From NCBI GenBank assembly GCA_963931925.1, contig OZ007569.1, positions 70,889,035-70,953,034 on the forward strand: a DNA stretch of 64,000 nucleotides, read 5' to 3'. This DNA comes from Onchidella celtica. Taxonomy: Eukaryota; Mollusca; Gastropoda; Systellommatophora; Onchidiidae. Of the stretch, positions 44,746-56,003 are shown one piece after another (the first letter of the stretch is position 1; every line of letters begins with the position of its first letter). The notes beneath the pieces were generated by a model. That model did no database searches and was not told the origin of the DNA. It was given only the letters and a program-made list of their open reading frames with translations. The translations under genes were made by a program, and so were the position numbers.

Positions 44746-47143
44746 AAGGACCTTTCCATGTCATCAATAACTTATTATGGTCCGTAGGTAACAACAATAG
44801 GACCTTGTCTCCTGGCTTAAAAATTCTCAATTTGGAACCTCTATCTTTATAGTCTTTTGCTCTTTTCGAAGCGATACTAGAAGCTTCTTCTGCTATAGTG
44901 CACGCACTGCACGTCTTACAATACATCCGTACATCTCTATGTATCGATGGCCAATAAAAATCTTTCAGAACTCTCTCCTTGGTTCTAGAACTTCCCATAT
45001 GATCCCATATTCCATGGGCCAGACGCAATACTGTAGCAATTAACGACCGTGGCACGACGACCTGCTTTTGAACAGAAGCCACTGTGACGTACATACGGAA
45101 CAGAATGCCCGCCTGAACAAAAAAAGAAGACGAGCCGTTCTTATATTTCCTCGTTTTCTCGGTTCGCGCCTCCCCAAAACATGGGTTTAATGATGGATCC
45201 TCCCTCTGCAATCTCGCCAAGCGCTCTGGCGTGATATCTAGGTTGACCGCTGGCGTTGCCAAAGGTCTAATCCTATCCTTAGCTATCTGTCGGCGTGTTT
45301 CCACCGCGGCACAAAAGTCAATACCTTTTGATTGAGACCATGCCTGCACATTCTCCTCGGAAGGGGAAACTACCCGTGATACATTCCCAATGATGAGCTG
45401 GGCGCCCGGAAAACAACCAACGACTGCCTCGACTTCCCCGCTAAGGAAAGGTGTATCTATCACTATTCTCGCCATCGGCAATTTCTCAATGGCCCCCGAA
45501 AATTGGATGCACGGGACAGTCTCTCCCGTAAGCTGTGACTCCCGAATGCAGTCCCTATGTACTCCCACAACGGTAGATCCTGTATCTCGTAAAACCGAGA
45601 CCGGTTCGTCCCCAACAAACCCCGGATAAACCCTAAGACCACTTCCTGTATGACATGAATTTATAACGGGGATCTTTCTCCCACAAGGTAAAACACCGGA
45701 AGATAATAACTTCTCACAACTGGGACACTTAGAATACTGTCCGCCTCCGTTGTCCGATGTAACACACGCAGCCGCATGATGAAATTTATTAGGGGAACAT
45801 GGACTGGAGCTACTGTCCACGTTCGCCGCTATCCTACCTGTAGGGCAGTTCACGCTGATGTGATCCGCTCTACCGCAGTTCCAACACTTCGCGGCCCTAC
45901 ACTCGCGTGAAAAGTGACCCACGCGTCCGCAAGTCCAACACTCCGCTCCCTTTGCTGCACTAGGCCTGGGTCCCCGTGACCCATCGCGACCGGAACTAAA
46001 GTCCCTATGCCGTCGGTCATCGGCAAAGGTCACAAATCGCCCCCGGCCATTACCGCGACCTAGCCCTCCTGCTCGGTCAAACTTACCGGAACCATATGCA
46101 GGTGATTGGTGATAGCCCCTACGCTGCCCCTGGGCTTGCCCGTTATAGGCACCACGCTGACGCGACCTGTCCCTAAGTCCTGCCGGCGACCCCTCGACAA
46201 CGGCGACGTACCCAGCATCTTGGACGTACGCCCTGGCGACTGGTTTGGACGGATGTGCCGTACGGTATGCCTCCGCCAACTTAGACGCCTCCTGCACCGT
46301 CGCGGGTTCGTTCTCTTTCAGGAAAGCCACCAGATCTTTATGGCACGACGCGTACAGCTGGTCACGGATCATTAGGTCTTTCAGTTTAGCGAAATCCGTG
46401 CCCACATGCGCCAAGTCTACCCAGTTCGCGAAATACTCAGTTAGTCTCGCGACGAAGGCAGCAAAGTCCTCCCTGGTATCTGCACGTGCTCGCCTAAACT
46501 GCTCCCGGAAATATTCCTCGGTGCGCGCAAATCGGCGAAGCAGCAAAGCCTTCAGCTTATCGTAATCTCGCACGTCTTCGCGCTGTAGCTCTTTAAAGTA
46601 GGTTAACGCTCGCCCCTGCAATAGAGACGCCAGGTATGTGGCCCATAATTCTTTATTTTCCCCCCATTGTAATTGTGCGTTCAGTTCGAACCTGTAAAGG
46701 AAGGCGTCTATGTCGTCCTTCCGGTCGTCGAACGTAGGGAGCTTAATCCTAACGCCACCTTTATTGTGTACCTGCCGCTCAACTGTTTCTGTTGGCGCAT
46801 TCTTTTTGATTTCCAACTCCGCGATTCTCATTCGCGTCTCTCTCTCCTGTTGGTTATCCCTAGCTTCTATCTCCCTTAACTTTAACTCCCTCTCCTGTTC
46901 CTGAGCCCTAGCCTCTCTTTCCTGTTGCTTAAACTCCCTTTCCTGCTGCTGAGCCTCTAACTCCTTTAACTTAAACTCCCTCTCCTCTTCTCTCTGTCGC
47001 TCTTGAGCCTCTTTTTCTCTCTCTCTATCCTTAGCACGCTCATCGCGCATTTCTGCCTGCTGTTCTTTAATCCAGCCGCGTAGCTCTTCTCCCTCCAGGC
47101 CAAGTTCCGTACCCAATTTCATGAGCTCACGGAGATCCGCCAT
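44600..47143 (-). CDS. gag-pol: Gag-protease-integrase (core deleted) polyprotein
   Basis: An 847-aa ORF. Residues 20-115 form a highly charged coiled coil, followed by a retrotransposon Gag core (about 130-290) and RG-rich linker. Two zinc knuckles start at Cys402. An aspartic protease with DTG lies at 520-522. An integrase zinc-binding H2C2 module follows (His710, His715, Cys742, Cys745), then directly a GPY/F module (GPY at 798-800). The integrase catalytic core normally between them is absent, and RT follows rather than precedes integrase. The start ATG opens the frame after a leader of about 970 bases from the primer site. The ORF has no internal stops. Confidence 0.88.
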   Translation of the reverse strand: MADLRELMKLGTELGLEGEELRGWIKEQQAEMRDERAKDREREKEAQERQREEEREFKLKELEAQQQEREFKQQEREARAQEQERELKLREIEARDNQQERETRMRIAELEIKKNAPTETVERQVHNKGGVRIKLPTFDDRKDDIDAFLYRFELNAQLQWGENKELWATYLASLLQGRALTYFKELQREDVRDYDKLKALLLRRFARTEEYFREQFRRARADTREDFAAFVARLTEYFANWVDLAHVGTDFAKLKDLMIRDQLYASCHKDLVAFLKENEPATVQEASKLAEAYRTAHPSKPVARAYVQDAGYVAVVEGSPAGLRDRSRQRGAYNGQAQGQRRGYHQSPAYGSGKFDRAGGLGRGNGRGRFVTFADDRRHRDFSSGRDGSRGPRPSAAKGAECWTCGRVGHFSRECRAAKCWNCGRADHISVNCPTGRIAANVDSSSSPCSPNKFHHAAACVTSDNGGGQYSKCPSCEKLLSSGVLPCGRKIPVINSCHTGSGLRVYPGFVGDEPVSVLRDTGSTVVGVHRDCIRESQLTGETVPCIQFSGAIEKLPMARIVIDTPFLSGEVEAVVGCFPGAQLIIGNVSRVVSPSEENVQAWSQSKGIDFCAAVETRRQIAKDRIRPLATPAVNLDITPERLARLQREDPSLNPCFGEARTEKTRKYKNGSSSFFVQAGILFRMYVTVASVQKQVVVPRSLIATVLRLAHGIWDHMGSSRTKERVLKDFYWPSIHRDVRMYCKTCSACTIAEEASSIASKRAKDYKDRGSKLRIFKPGDKVLLLLPTDHNKLLMTWKGPYVIEQVVSRVYYAIHIDGTSRVFHVDMLQRVHERPEYLYSHTSVEGHT

Positions 47144-48099
47144 TTCACAGATTTATGGTTATGGTATCTATTATGAGAACGACCAACCTGTCGGTATGAT
47201 CACTAACGACACGACCAGAGACCTGAGATCACACCAGATATAACAATACCCAGTTGTCTCAATTACAATTCAGAAATTTACCTTTAAAACACAATTAATT
47301 CTATATCTATAAAATGTATAGCACTATTAATTAACAAAACGAAAGGAAAAGATAAGAATGAGAAAATTCAGTAGAAGGACCACAAGTACGTCAAGGACAA
47401 CGAACCAGACTAGGACAAAGACCTACAAAAGAAAATATAATGGAAAAAAATGCAACCTAAATACGCCGATTACACTACAAGGTACGAACAAGAACAGAGT
47501 CTGAAAAAAAAGAACGTATTTACAGATAGGTAGAAAGAGGGACAAGAGAATACGTCTTCCCGCGGAACAGAGAAGATATCGACGCTACAACTAAACAATA
47601 ACAAAGCCCTAAAGACTGTTCACCGTGGTGAACGAAGTTCCAAGTTTCCCACACCTTTTTTTAAAAGGATAAACTAAGTTCACCACAGCAAACCCGCGCC
47701 ACCGCCCGTATAATCAATTACAACGAAAACAGAAAAACAGCGGAAAAAGACAGAAGAAAAGACAGCCCTCAATCCAGGGTACAAAATTTCAGAATTTCAC
47801 TTAACTTTCAGCCTTATGAGTTTAAGTCCTCCCCTTAATCGGAGCTCTGGCTGCTTGTCTCCTCAGGCTGCACGCACACACTCTGGAAAGTTTAAATACA
47901 CATTAATACCTATTCATAGCAATACATGCATCAATACATATTCATAAATATACACAATTTATACCATCATGAAATTTCCATTCATTCAACGAACAAAGAC
48001 AGCACAAATTCCTACCACAAGATAAGTACTACGTGGACAAAGACTGAAGTAACAAATGCCCACTAACTAATACCTACTAACTAAATACTACGAAAATGG
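47144..48099 (-). other. 5' leader of the LTR element
   Basis: Non-coding between primer site and gag start; no recognisable ORF. It presumably holds the packaging signal. Confidence 0.6.
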
Positions 48100-48112
48100 A
48101 CGAGCCCCCACT
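48100..48112 (-). other. Primer binding site, tRNA-Pro type
   Basis: On the minus strand TGGGGGCTCGTCC begins one base inside the 5' LTR. It matches the first 13 bases of the canonical site complementary to the 3' end of tRNA-Pro. Confidence 0.75.
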
Positions 48113-48113
48113 G

Positions 48114-48904
48114 TCACAAATCCCAGACTGGGAGATGTAATAAGTTATGACAGGACAACAATCACGAACGAACAAGTTTAACACTTAACAGAACAACCCA
48201 TCAGACTCACACATTTATTAAACATAATTATACATATAATAGCGCAATTACATACATGATATTATTGAAATGACTTGCCGTACAACGGCCTTATTCTCAC
48301 ACACACTCTCCCTCGGATCCACAATCCGGTAGTTACTCCTAAAGGCACTTCGGCCTCAGCCTCTCCCCTCAGGGTCTTAATAGCACCTTAGTAATTCACT
48401 GGCACCGCAGTCTCTCCCTATCACCGCCTATTGTCATACAACTTATCAGTTCACTTGCCCATCAACATGGCAATACTATGGTATCTCATTCACTCTCATA
48501 TCTACGTCCCTGTCCGTGGCCTGACTGCCACGACTTTAGGTGCCTCTACTGTCCTACACCGACAGTCTCACTTCTGGCCTATGTATGGCCTCCGGCCCTA
48601 TGCTGGCCTATCACTTGTGCTCATCGAGGTGGCTCTTCGGCCCCGTCCCCGACACCAGTCATTACTGGAAAGACTTTCTCGCTAGTCTTCTCGACTGCTC
48701 CCTTTATGTCCGCCCGATGGGCTCTTATTCACAGGTCCGCTTCGTAGGACCTTCTAACTTGCAGTGATAGTAATGTAACGCTTTCGTCTCATTCAGACCC
48801 CCCACTCATGACATGCACGACTTTCTCACTTGTCTCTGTGCGTTAATTTTACTCTCCTCCTTTCCCTCCGTAATTATTAACTATCGCTCACTCCACTCGT
48901 GACA
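48114..48904 (-). repeat. LTR (5' LTR in element orientation)
   Basis: 791 bp; lacks two A residues present near the outer edge of the other LTR. Otherwise no differences were noticed. Confidence 0.92.
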
Positions 48905-48909
48905 AAATG

Positions 48910-49114
48910 AAAGGGTCGTTGATCCAATGGACAATGCAGTTAAAATTGTGAAGAAAGAAATTGTTATTATCTACCAATCGTAAGTGAGATAATTAAGTAA
49001 ACTGCAGAAAATGAGTGATGAATTAGATCATTCTCTCCGTACACATCTATATTATTATAATATCAATCGATTAAAAAAAAGGACCTGAAACGAGATACGG
49101 AATAGTTGCAAGTG
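48910..49114. other. Spacer between LTR element and duplicate B
   Basis: Unique AT-rich sequence, no gene. With 42408-42644 it is the original spacer into which the LTR element inserted. Confidence 0.5.
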
Positions 49115-50653
49115 AAAGTTCAAAGATACATAAATTAATGTTTGAATACAATAAGGGGATGAATGAAAGGATGTGAGATCTATTGCTGATGAGGCCATTA
49201 TAATCATTATTCCGTAATTGTCTGATCATATTTTGTGGAAACTAGAAAGTGATAACTCACGACTGTTTGGGGGTGCCATTTCTGTGCAGCTGTTATTTTA
49301 ATGTGATCAGAGTTCTACCCAAAACTGCAGTTCTATCTAAACCTGTAGTGAAAAGCTTCTCGGGCCTTTTATCATTCATGTCAACTTAGAACTGTTGTCA
49401 GCAAAGTGAGTTTTGACAATACCCCTGCAATCTGGCCAAAATGTTGATCGGCCTGCTTTGCTCAGGTTTGTCCAAGACCACTACCACCACGTCACCCAAG
49501 TATACTTCCAAGACACCCTGTCACTGAGTCCATCTGTTGATGCATTGATCTGATTTGTATTTGTATTTTTGTATTTGTATAACTCTTTAATCCCATTTGG
49601 GAAATTTTGCCTTTGTGCCATTGCAGCCCAGTTATAACTGGAGCAGGCACGTCGTCGCCACAGTGCAGCGCCGGTCGGCGTTTTTGATCTGATGCAACCC
49701 AGCATAACCGAGACAGGTTAAATCAGTGTCCATTCTTTCAACAATCTCTTGGTTTCAATCTGAGTGAATGTGAAAGTTGGAATGTGTAACTTGTTCTCTC
49801 AAGGCTTTTCGGGGTAGCCCATGCGGTTTCTGTACTGAGTACAATGTCTGAAGTGCTTTGTTCAAATGTACTAGCACACGCTGTCACAGACCTGGGACAT
49901 AAAATGGAGGTAGCGCACCAATCGAACAGAAAAATTGTGATGCAAATTTTATCCATTTCAGAACAAGCTGACTTATGTTACTACGCCTGTGTTACTATAT
50001 TAGGAGTTTTAAAACTGCAGCTGTGGTATGATTGAACCGACCCACGTCCGGCAAGTCGGCCATGCCCTAAACTACATGACGTACTGTGAATGTAGCAAAT
50101 TGTCACCTGCCCCAAAGATCTGCTAAATGTTTTTGCAATACTCCATTGAAGGAGATTGGGCAGCATTAAATCAAATCATGCAATCAGAAGGCAGAAATAG
50201 TTTAAACAAAGGTTATATTTATTTTGTTTTATCCATTCTGTCCAAGATGAGTAAAAATTAAGGTAGATAATGAATTATACGTGCCAGGGTTGTGTGGTGG
50301 CACTTAAAAATTATAAAATATCAAATTTAGTATGCAAAACAGGTCCACACTAAAGCCAGGATAATGGAAATATCACCAGCTCAGACATTTCATCATACAT
50401 GCATCTCTTACCTAATATTTGCACTGTTCATCAATGGTGACAGGTTTTGTGACCTTAAAAGACAGAGCGAGCTGATTTGCGACTATGTTTGTTCATTTTA
50501 ATATATTTGTTATAATGGAATAGAAAGTTATTTCTCATATTATTTGGTCACGGAAATTTTTTTGCATTTAGTTATTATTAAAAACGTGTGCCCGTGACAC
50601 CAATAAAATTATGTTTTGATTATTATCAGTGGCTTGAACTCATCTCCAATTAC
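49115..50653. repeat. Segmental duplicate B
   Basis: Direct copy of 41160-42407 with a 130-bp SINE-like insertion and about 185 extra bases at roughly 50365-50550. Confidence 0.8.
49555..49684 (-). mobile_element. SINE-like insertion with 9-bp target duplication
   Basis: TGATCTGAT at 49546-49554 is repeated at 49685-49693. Duplicate A has a single TGATCTGAT at this place, giving an empty-site control. On the minus strand the insert has a GC-rich head (GTGGCGACGACGTG) and an ATACAAA-type tail, as in a SINE or truncated LINE 3' end. Confidence 0.75.
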
Positions 50654-51058
50654 ACTGGTCAACAACCAAAATGTACCGGAGACACAACCAGCCAATCTTA
50701 ACTAATTTTGGGTCGCTGGTTAAGAGAATCATAATTATTGATTTTTTAATATTAGCTAAAGTTTTTGAGGTACAGGATTACCCCTTCCCCCATTTTTTCA
50801 ATTTCCTCATAAGCTATGGAAATGGTATGGCTCATTAAACAGCGTCTTGTTGCACCATATATCACATGACCACATGAGTTGACATCATCCTTAAATAAAG
50901 AATAAAAATGATGCTAGCTGTTACAACTGCGTCACTCCCAATTTGGCTCAAGGGTGACCTTTCAGAGAGAGATAAATATTGTTTGAGTGGTGTATGACAC
51001 CTCCATTTTCAAGCGTCAGCTACCCCGACTGTGTTAAAGCTGGTTTCATCTGTCTAAA
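50654..51058. other. Intergenic, no gene recognised
   Basis: Low-complexity, AT-rich with no supported feature. Confidence 0.4.
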
Positions 51059-51240
51059 ATGCCACGTGATTGTCCAAATAATCCTGATGATTTCTGTTAC
51101 ATCTATGGAGAATTCATCCCCAGAAATGTCAGATGATCCCAACAATTAAAGAAGCATACAATCTATATTTTGGCTGCAAGTTGGGTGATGTCAAGAGCAG
51201 GTTAAGTTAAAAATGCCGTGCCAGGTCACGAAGTTAGTGT
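51059..51240 (+). pseudogene. Decayed copy of a short Cys-containing invertebrate protein
   Basis: The frame from the ATG at 51059 reads MPRDCPNNPDDFCYIYGEF then stops at 51134. A shifted frame continues with a KEAYNLYFGCKLGD-like segment. The pattern resembles a multicopy invertebrate family starting MPRDC-NNPD-FCYICG and continuing KKAYHLYFGCK; a cysteine of the CYIC motif is Tyr here. A premature stop and frameshift mark it as dead. Family recognition is from memory of the pattern. Confidence 0.4.
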
Positions 51241-51944
51241 GTTAATTTTTTCACGATCTCGTTGATTTAACCAGCGTAATTTATCTTGAGCTGTTCTCGT
51301 GAACAGTTTGTTTGAAACACTTTTGTTTTAGAGATGGAAAGAAAGTGGGGCGAGATAGAATAAATGTATAGCTAGGAATGACAGAGCCGTGCTCGACCCC
51401 GTGATTTTGAACACTTAGAAGGGAAAAGAAGGGGCGAATAAGGATAGATAGTTTAAGACGCTTACTCGCGTAAAGAAATTCGTGCATAAAATGTAGAAAG
51501 CACGAGGGTTTAAAGTTTTCAGTAGTTTGCAGGTGGCTACACAGTATAAAAGTGTAGCCATACCTATGTCCAGCACTCCATACAGAAAACTCCAATCTGT
51601 GCAGGCGTCGGCACGATTCTGCCTGAAGAATTATAAAGTTTTGTACGACTTCATGTCTAGTCCACTATAGACATTTGAGATGAATCCATATGCCTGAATG
51701 AGATATGCCCACCGCTATTGTCCATCGTTCCCTGGTTTCTAACACCAGGGAATAATCGTAAGTGTTTGTCTATTGATGACTCAACAATGAACGAGGAGCT
51801 GAACATAACAATTATCCAGTAGGACAGGATTGTCGCATATACTAGGAGTGCTACCCAAGAATGCAAGATAAAGATATATATAGACTTGCAACTAGTATGA
51901 ATGTATGGCATACACATCTGTGAATTGTGATTGATTTGTCTGGA
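51241..51944. other. Intergenic, no gene recognised
   Basis: Minus-strand ORFs at 51281-51595 and 51657-52049 lack recognisable domains. Confidence 0.4.
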
Positions 51945-52872
51945 TGAGGCTGGGAATGGACTCGTTCTAAATCTCTCTTTCGCGCAAGGCTTAGTCACGT
52001 GATCAAGGAATAACATTGTAAGAAATGGCGGAGCTGGCGTATGTTTCAATACAAACTGAGCCGCTGTTTGTAAAAGATTTCGCCTTTACTAGAATGTGTG
52101 TGTGCATGAGAAAACCCACAATAAGTCGGCAACATGACATTTTAAGTTCTGTACATATAATAAAAGACAAGACATTTCTGATATATTGAATTCAGTGACC
52201 CCCCTAAAACAAGATTTTGAGAAAACGGCATTTAATCCTATAAGTGGCAATAGCTAATTGACCAAGTAATATTGGAGTGGTTGTTGTTAGGAGACCGTAG
52301 TCTAATTATAAAGCCATTATAGAGATCATAGTGAGTAGTGTTCACTGCTCATCTAGTTTACCCTGTAACATGCCACGGTCCCCTAAACAACAGCCAAGTT
52401 GGAAGTTTGTGTCGGACCCATAATTATTTTCACTTCAAAGCCGTTTTTCTCAAAATCAGCTCTGCCGACTTATTGTGGGTTTTCTCATGCACACTCACAT
52501 ATTAGAATACACAACATTATTAAATTATGCGCATGGCATTGACAACAATTATACTGCGACCATCATCAAGGGTCAGAAACTTTTTAAAGAGAACTTTTGT
52601 GACAAACATCGGCTTCAGTCGAGCAGCAACCGATGCCTTCCTCATCAGGGCAAGGGTGAAAGCAGAGATGAGAAAGTCGGTCAACTATCATGTAACATGC
52701 CGCATCAAACATGAAGGAGAGGTAAGAAAGGAAAGTGTTTCTTTAAGCTTTGACTGTGTAGATCAATAGATCTAATCTAGATCTAGATGCAGTACATGTA
52801 AACAACGGGAGTGCTTCCTGCATCACGTGACCGCTTTTAGATTTAGAACGAGTCCATTGCCAGCCCATCCTA
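51945..52872. repeat. Nested inverted repeats
   Basis: Outer arms around 51947-51999 and 52822-52870 share GGACTCGTTCTAAATCT and its complement plus a CACGTGA core. Inner arms at about 52101-52131 and 52465-52495 are a perfect inverted repeat of about 31 bp. The structure suggests a palindromic or foldback transposable element. Confidence 0.6.
52527..52721 (+). CDS. Possible exon, unidentified
   Basis: An open frame inside the nested inverted repeat ends at a strong donor-like GAG/GTAAGA at 52721-52722. The peptide is basic (RIRARVKAEMRK-like) and unrecognised. It may belong to the mobile element or be chance. Confidence 0.15.
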
Positions 52873-53099
52873 GAGTAGATCTCTAGACTTAACTACGTCA
52901 GTTTGTATTGACGGGCTCGATTCATTATAAGCGTTAGGCACAAATAGCTGAGATGACATTGTCGCCAGAGACCATATTAGTATATTGATTGACATATAGT
53001 AGGCAGACCAGATCTGAGATATATATAATTAGTACTTAGATTATTAGTGAGTCAGGAGTATAATAATATTATAGGAATCTAGAGTAGACTTCTGGTTTC

Positions 53100-53962
53100 A
53101 TGAGAGACCAGAGTATCTGTATTCTCATACTGGTATTGAAAGACATACCTAATGTCGTGTCATTCTTTGACGATATAGCGTGTCATACGTCGTCGTGGTC
53201 TGATCATATTCAGACACTAACAGTAATTTTTAAACGATTGCGTCATTTTGGGTTAACTGCTAAACCCGCAAAGATGTATTTGGCATGTCCAGAGATACTA
53301 TTCTTAGGACATATCGTGGGTAGAGGTGTTCAGAGACCTGAATTAACAAAAATTGACAAATTAGTAGGGTTGCAAATCCTAAAACAAAGAAACAAGTCAG
53401 AAGCTTAGTGGGAATTTTAAATTATTACAGGAAGTTCATTCCAAATTTTTCCTCCTTGTCATCTTCTCTTACTGACCTTACTGAGAAGGGACAACCCGAT
53501 AAGGTCCAGTCGACGTCTGAATGTCAGACAGCATTTGATAAATTGGTGACAGCATTATCATCGTCACCCATTCTAATATTACCCGATTTTCGATCTAAAT
53601 TTATCCTCAGAACAGATGCGTCGGACTCTGGTGTCGGCGCTTGTCTTCTACAGGAGAAGAACGAATGTTTCCATCCTGTATGTTATGTCAGTAGGAAGTT
53701 ATTGCAGAGAGAAAGAAAGTATTATGTGATAGAGCGGGAGTGTCTTGCCATTGTGTGGTCCGTCCAGAAATTAGGACGTTATCTCATGGGACGAGAATTC
53801 TGTATCCAGACAGACCACAAGCCACTAACGTTTTTGTCAAAGAATCGTTCGTCCAGCCCACGCTTGTCTAGATGGGCATTGGCTTTACAGCCGTATACCT
53901 TCGTTATTCAACCAATTCCAGGAACCAGCAATCATATCGCCGACTACCTTAGTCGAGCCTAG
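53100..53962 (+). pseudogene. pol: RT-RNase H pseudogene of the truncated element
   Basis: The first part carries the FFDD motif and matches the young element at roughly 94% of residues. A one-base deletion near 53380 shifts the frame, which resumes with GILNYYRKF and runs through RNase H (TDASDSG, ERECLAIVW, QTDHKPL) to the same NHIADYLSRA end. The frameshift disables it. Confidence 0.85.
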
Positions 53963-54316
53963 GGGAAGAGTTCAGGAGCTTATACATTGGAGGACAGGAA
54001 CATTGACAGGATCTGTGTGAACGAGTCGTCGACTTTAAAATATTGACATTATAAATATTATGTGAAGAATGCTTGATAGGGTGATTGGTTTTGATTCTGT
54101 ATGAGGTATTGTGGTTAGTTAGCTATTGATGATGTGATACATATATGCATAGTGCACGGCAAATTGATCGCCATGTTTTCCCCTGATTTCGGTATCATAG
54201 GTGCTATGGGCATTGGTAGGTCATTTTTATGTAGGTATTGCTCTCGCTCACTCGTTGACAATTATCTTGATTCGATTTGAAATTAATTGCATTAATTTTT
54301 TTGGGGTGGGGGATGA
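53963..54316 (+). other. 3' untranslated part and polypurine tract of truncated element
   Basis: Closely matches the young element up to a T-run then GGGGTGGGGGATGA at about 54295-54316, directly before the LTR. Confidence 0.7.
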
Positions 54317-55159
54317 TGTCACGAGCGAGTGAGCGAGGATCAATAGTTACGGGCAGTAGGGGGTAGAGTAAAGTTAACTCACGGCCCACAATTAATGGAA
54401 ACCGTGCATGTTGTGAGTTGGGGGGGGGGGGGTCTGCATGAGGCGAGAGCGCTGTACTGACACTCACTGCGAGTTAGAAGGTCCCAAGAGACAGACGTAA
54501 ATGAAAGCAGTCGGGACAGTGTGATGTGTTTTCCAGTGATGACTGGTGCCGGGGTCGGGCCGAAACGCCACCCGCAGTGAGCACAGGGGATAGGCCAGCA
54601 TAGGGCCGAAGGCTACGCATAGGCCAGTGGAGTGAAGCTGTCGTGCAGGACAGTAGAAGCGCATGAGTCGTGGCAGTCTGGCCACAGACAGGGATGTGTA
54701 TAGAATTGTTAATGTGCTCTTAAGATGTACTACTGTGATATTGATGTACTACTGTGCTATTGAGATACTAATGTGAATTGAACTATTAACGTGCTATGGC
54801 TATGTTGAGGTGCTATTGGAAGGCTAAGGTGTTATTGCCATAGGGAGGTGCTATTGAGAGACTGCGGTGCGAAAGAAGTACTAAATGTGTTATTAAGACA
54901 TTGAGTGGAGAGGCTGAAGCCGAAGTGTCGTTAAAAGTAACTACCGGGTTGTGGACCCGAGGAAGAGTGCTTGAGGGAAGAAGGCCGTGGACGGCACTTA
55001 AATTGAGTAATATAATGTATGTAATTGCATCTTTATCTTTATCTGTATGTTTAATAAATGTGTGAGTCTGATGGGTTGTTCTGTTAAGTGTTATACGTGT
55101 TCGTTCGTGATTGTTGTGCTGTTATAATTATTACATCTCCCAGTCTGGGATTTGTGACA
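54317..55159 (+). repeat. Diverged 3' LTR
   Basis: 843 bp, starts TGTCACGAG and ends GGGATTTGTGACA. Same family as the young LTRs but with many substitutions, a 13-G run near 54420 and extra direct repeats (CTACTGTG-type) around 54727-54770. AATAAA lies near 55051. Confidence 0.85.
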
Positions 55160-55812
55160 GAATCCCTTTCATGACAAAACCCCTAAATTGGCAAAATGTC
55201 ACATACTACAATATGGCAAATACCTCTCGATACTTTGTCCAAGCCTTCCTAAAACATCTGTAGTTTTCTGTACAATGTCTATAGACAAATTATACATTTA
55301 TGACCAATGTAATTATAACCTTAACGTAAAATTAATCAGCGCAACAATCATGAGACATAAGTTGTTGATTGTCCAAATAATTTTCGGAGGCACACAATTA
55401 TAATAGACAGAGAGATAAACAAACAGACAAGTAAAGCTTTTTTTTCTTCAGGAAGGACAAATGAAAGGAATCCTGAGGAAAGATTATGATGAACTGATTA
55501 ATCCAATTCATTATATACAAATTACTGGCAATTAATTAATTTCTTTTTGTTTTCTTGAATTGATATTCTGTTATAATCATGAGTAACAACAACGACTTGC
55601 AACAACGACAACAACAACAACAACAACAAAGATAAACTAGTTATATGATAGAAAGGAAATAACCATAAAAGTTAATGGTGAATACTGAAGATTGCAACTG
55701 TTCTTCCCGAAAATATAACCATGGACAAACCCTGCACAATGAAGGGCCTCTACAAAAGAAAAAAGTTTCAAAAATGTATTAAACCAAAACTGTATAAAAT
55801 ATGAACACTCAC

Positions 55813-56003
55813 CAAGTATGGTAGCAGACACTAGAGAAACTGTTGAAGTTTTAGCCATGAAAGCATAAGTAAAAAATGTCCTGTGTCTGGCAACGTGCCA
55901 ACAATGCGGTCAGTTGTACGGTACCTCTCGTTCAACTGTTTGAGGTAGTGGGGGGAGGTGGAGTCACCCTTGGTGAATGACTCAGGTAGGAAGTCTGCAA
56001 GTG
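55813..56003 (-). CDS. Possible internal exon, unidentified
   Basis: On the minus strand a good acceptor (TCTTCCCCACAG) is followed by an open frame (LADFLPESFTKGDSTS and onward) and, 191 bases later, a strong donor (CTTG/GTGAGTG). The main frame stops before the donor, so either the donor is unused and this is a terminal exon, or the sequence is a decayed exon. I recognise no family. Confidence 0.25.

Larger units (their letters stand above)
42645..48904 (-). mobile_element. Ty3/Gypsy-type LTR retrotransposon, young and internally defective
   Basis: 6260-bp element flanked by the 5-bp duplication AAATG (42640-42644 and 48905-48909). The LTRs begin TGTCAC and end GTGACA and are almost identical, implying recent insertion. 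A tRNA-Pro-type primer site and a polypurine tract are present. The coding region is gag-protease-integrase fragments, then a partial RT-RNase H in another frame. Loss of the RT N-terminus and integrase core means it would need proteins supplied in trans. Confidence 0.92.
53099..55159 (+). mobile_element. 5'-truncated LTR element related to 42645-48904
   Basis: Similarity begins at TTCATGAGAGACCAG, a few dozen bases before the integrase-RT junction, and runs through RT-RNase H, polypurine tract and one LTR. Orientation is opposite to the young element. There is no 5' LTR and no target duplication. Confidence 0.85.

Noticed and set aside
42645..48904. Endogenous retrovirus, suggested by the tRNA-Pro primer site
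   Set aside because: No envelope ORF, and the gag, protease and RNase H look like Ty3/Gypsy retrotransposon proteins.
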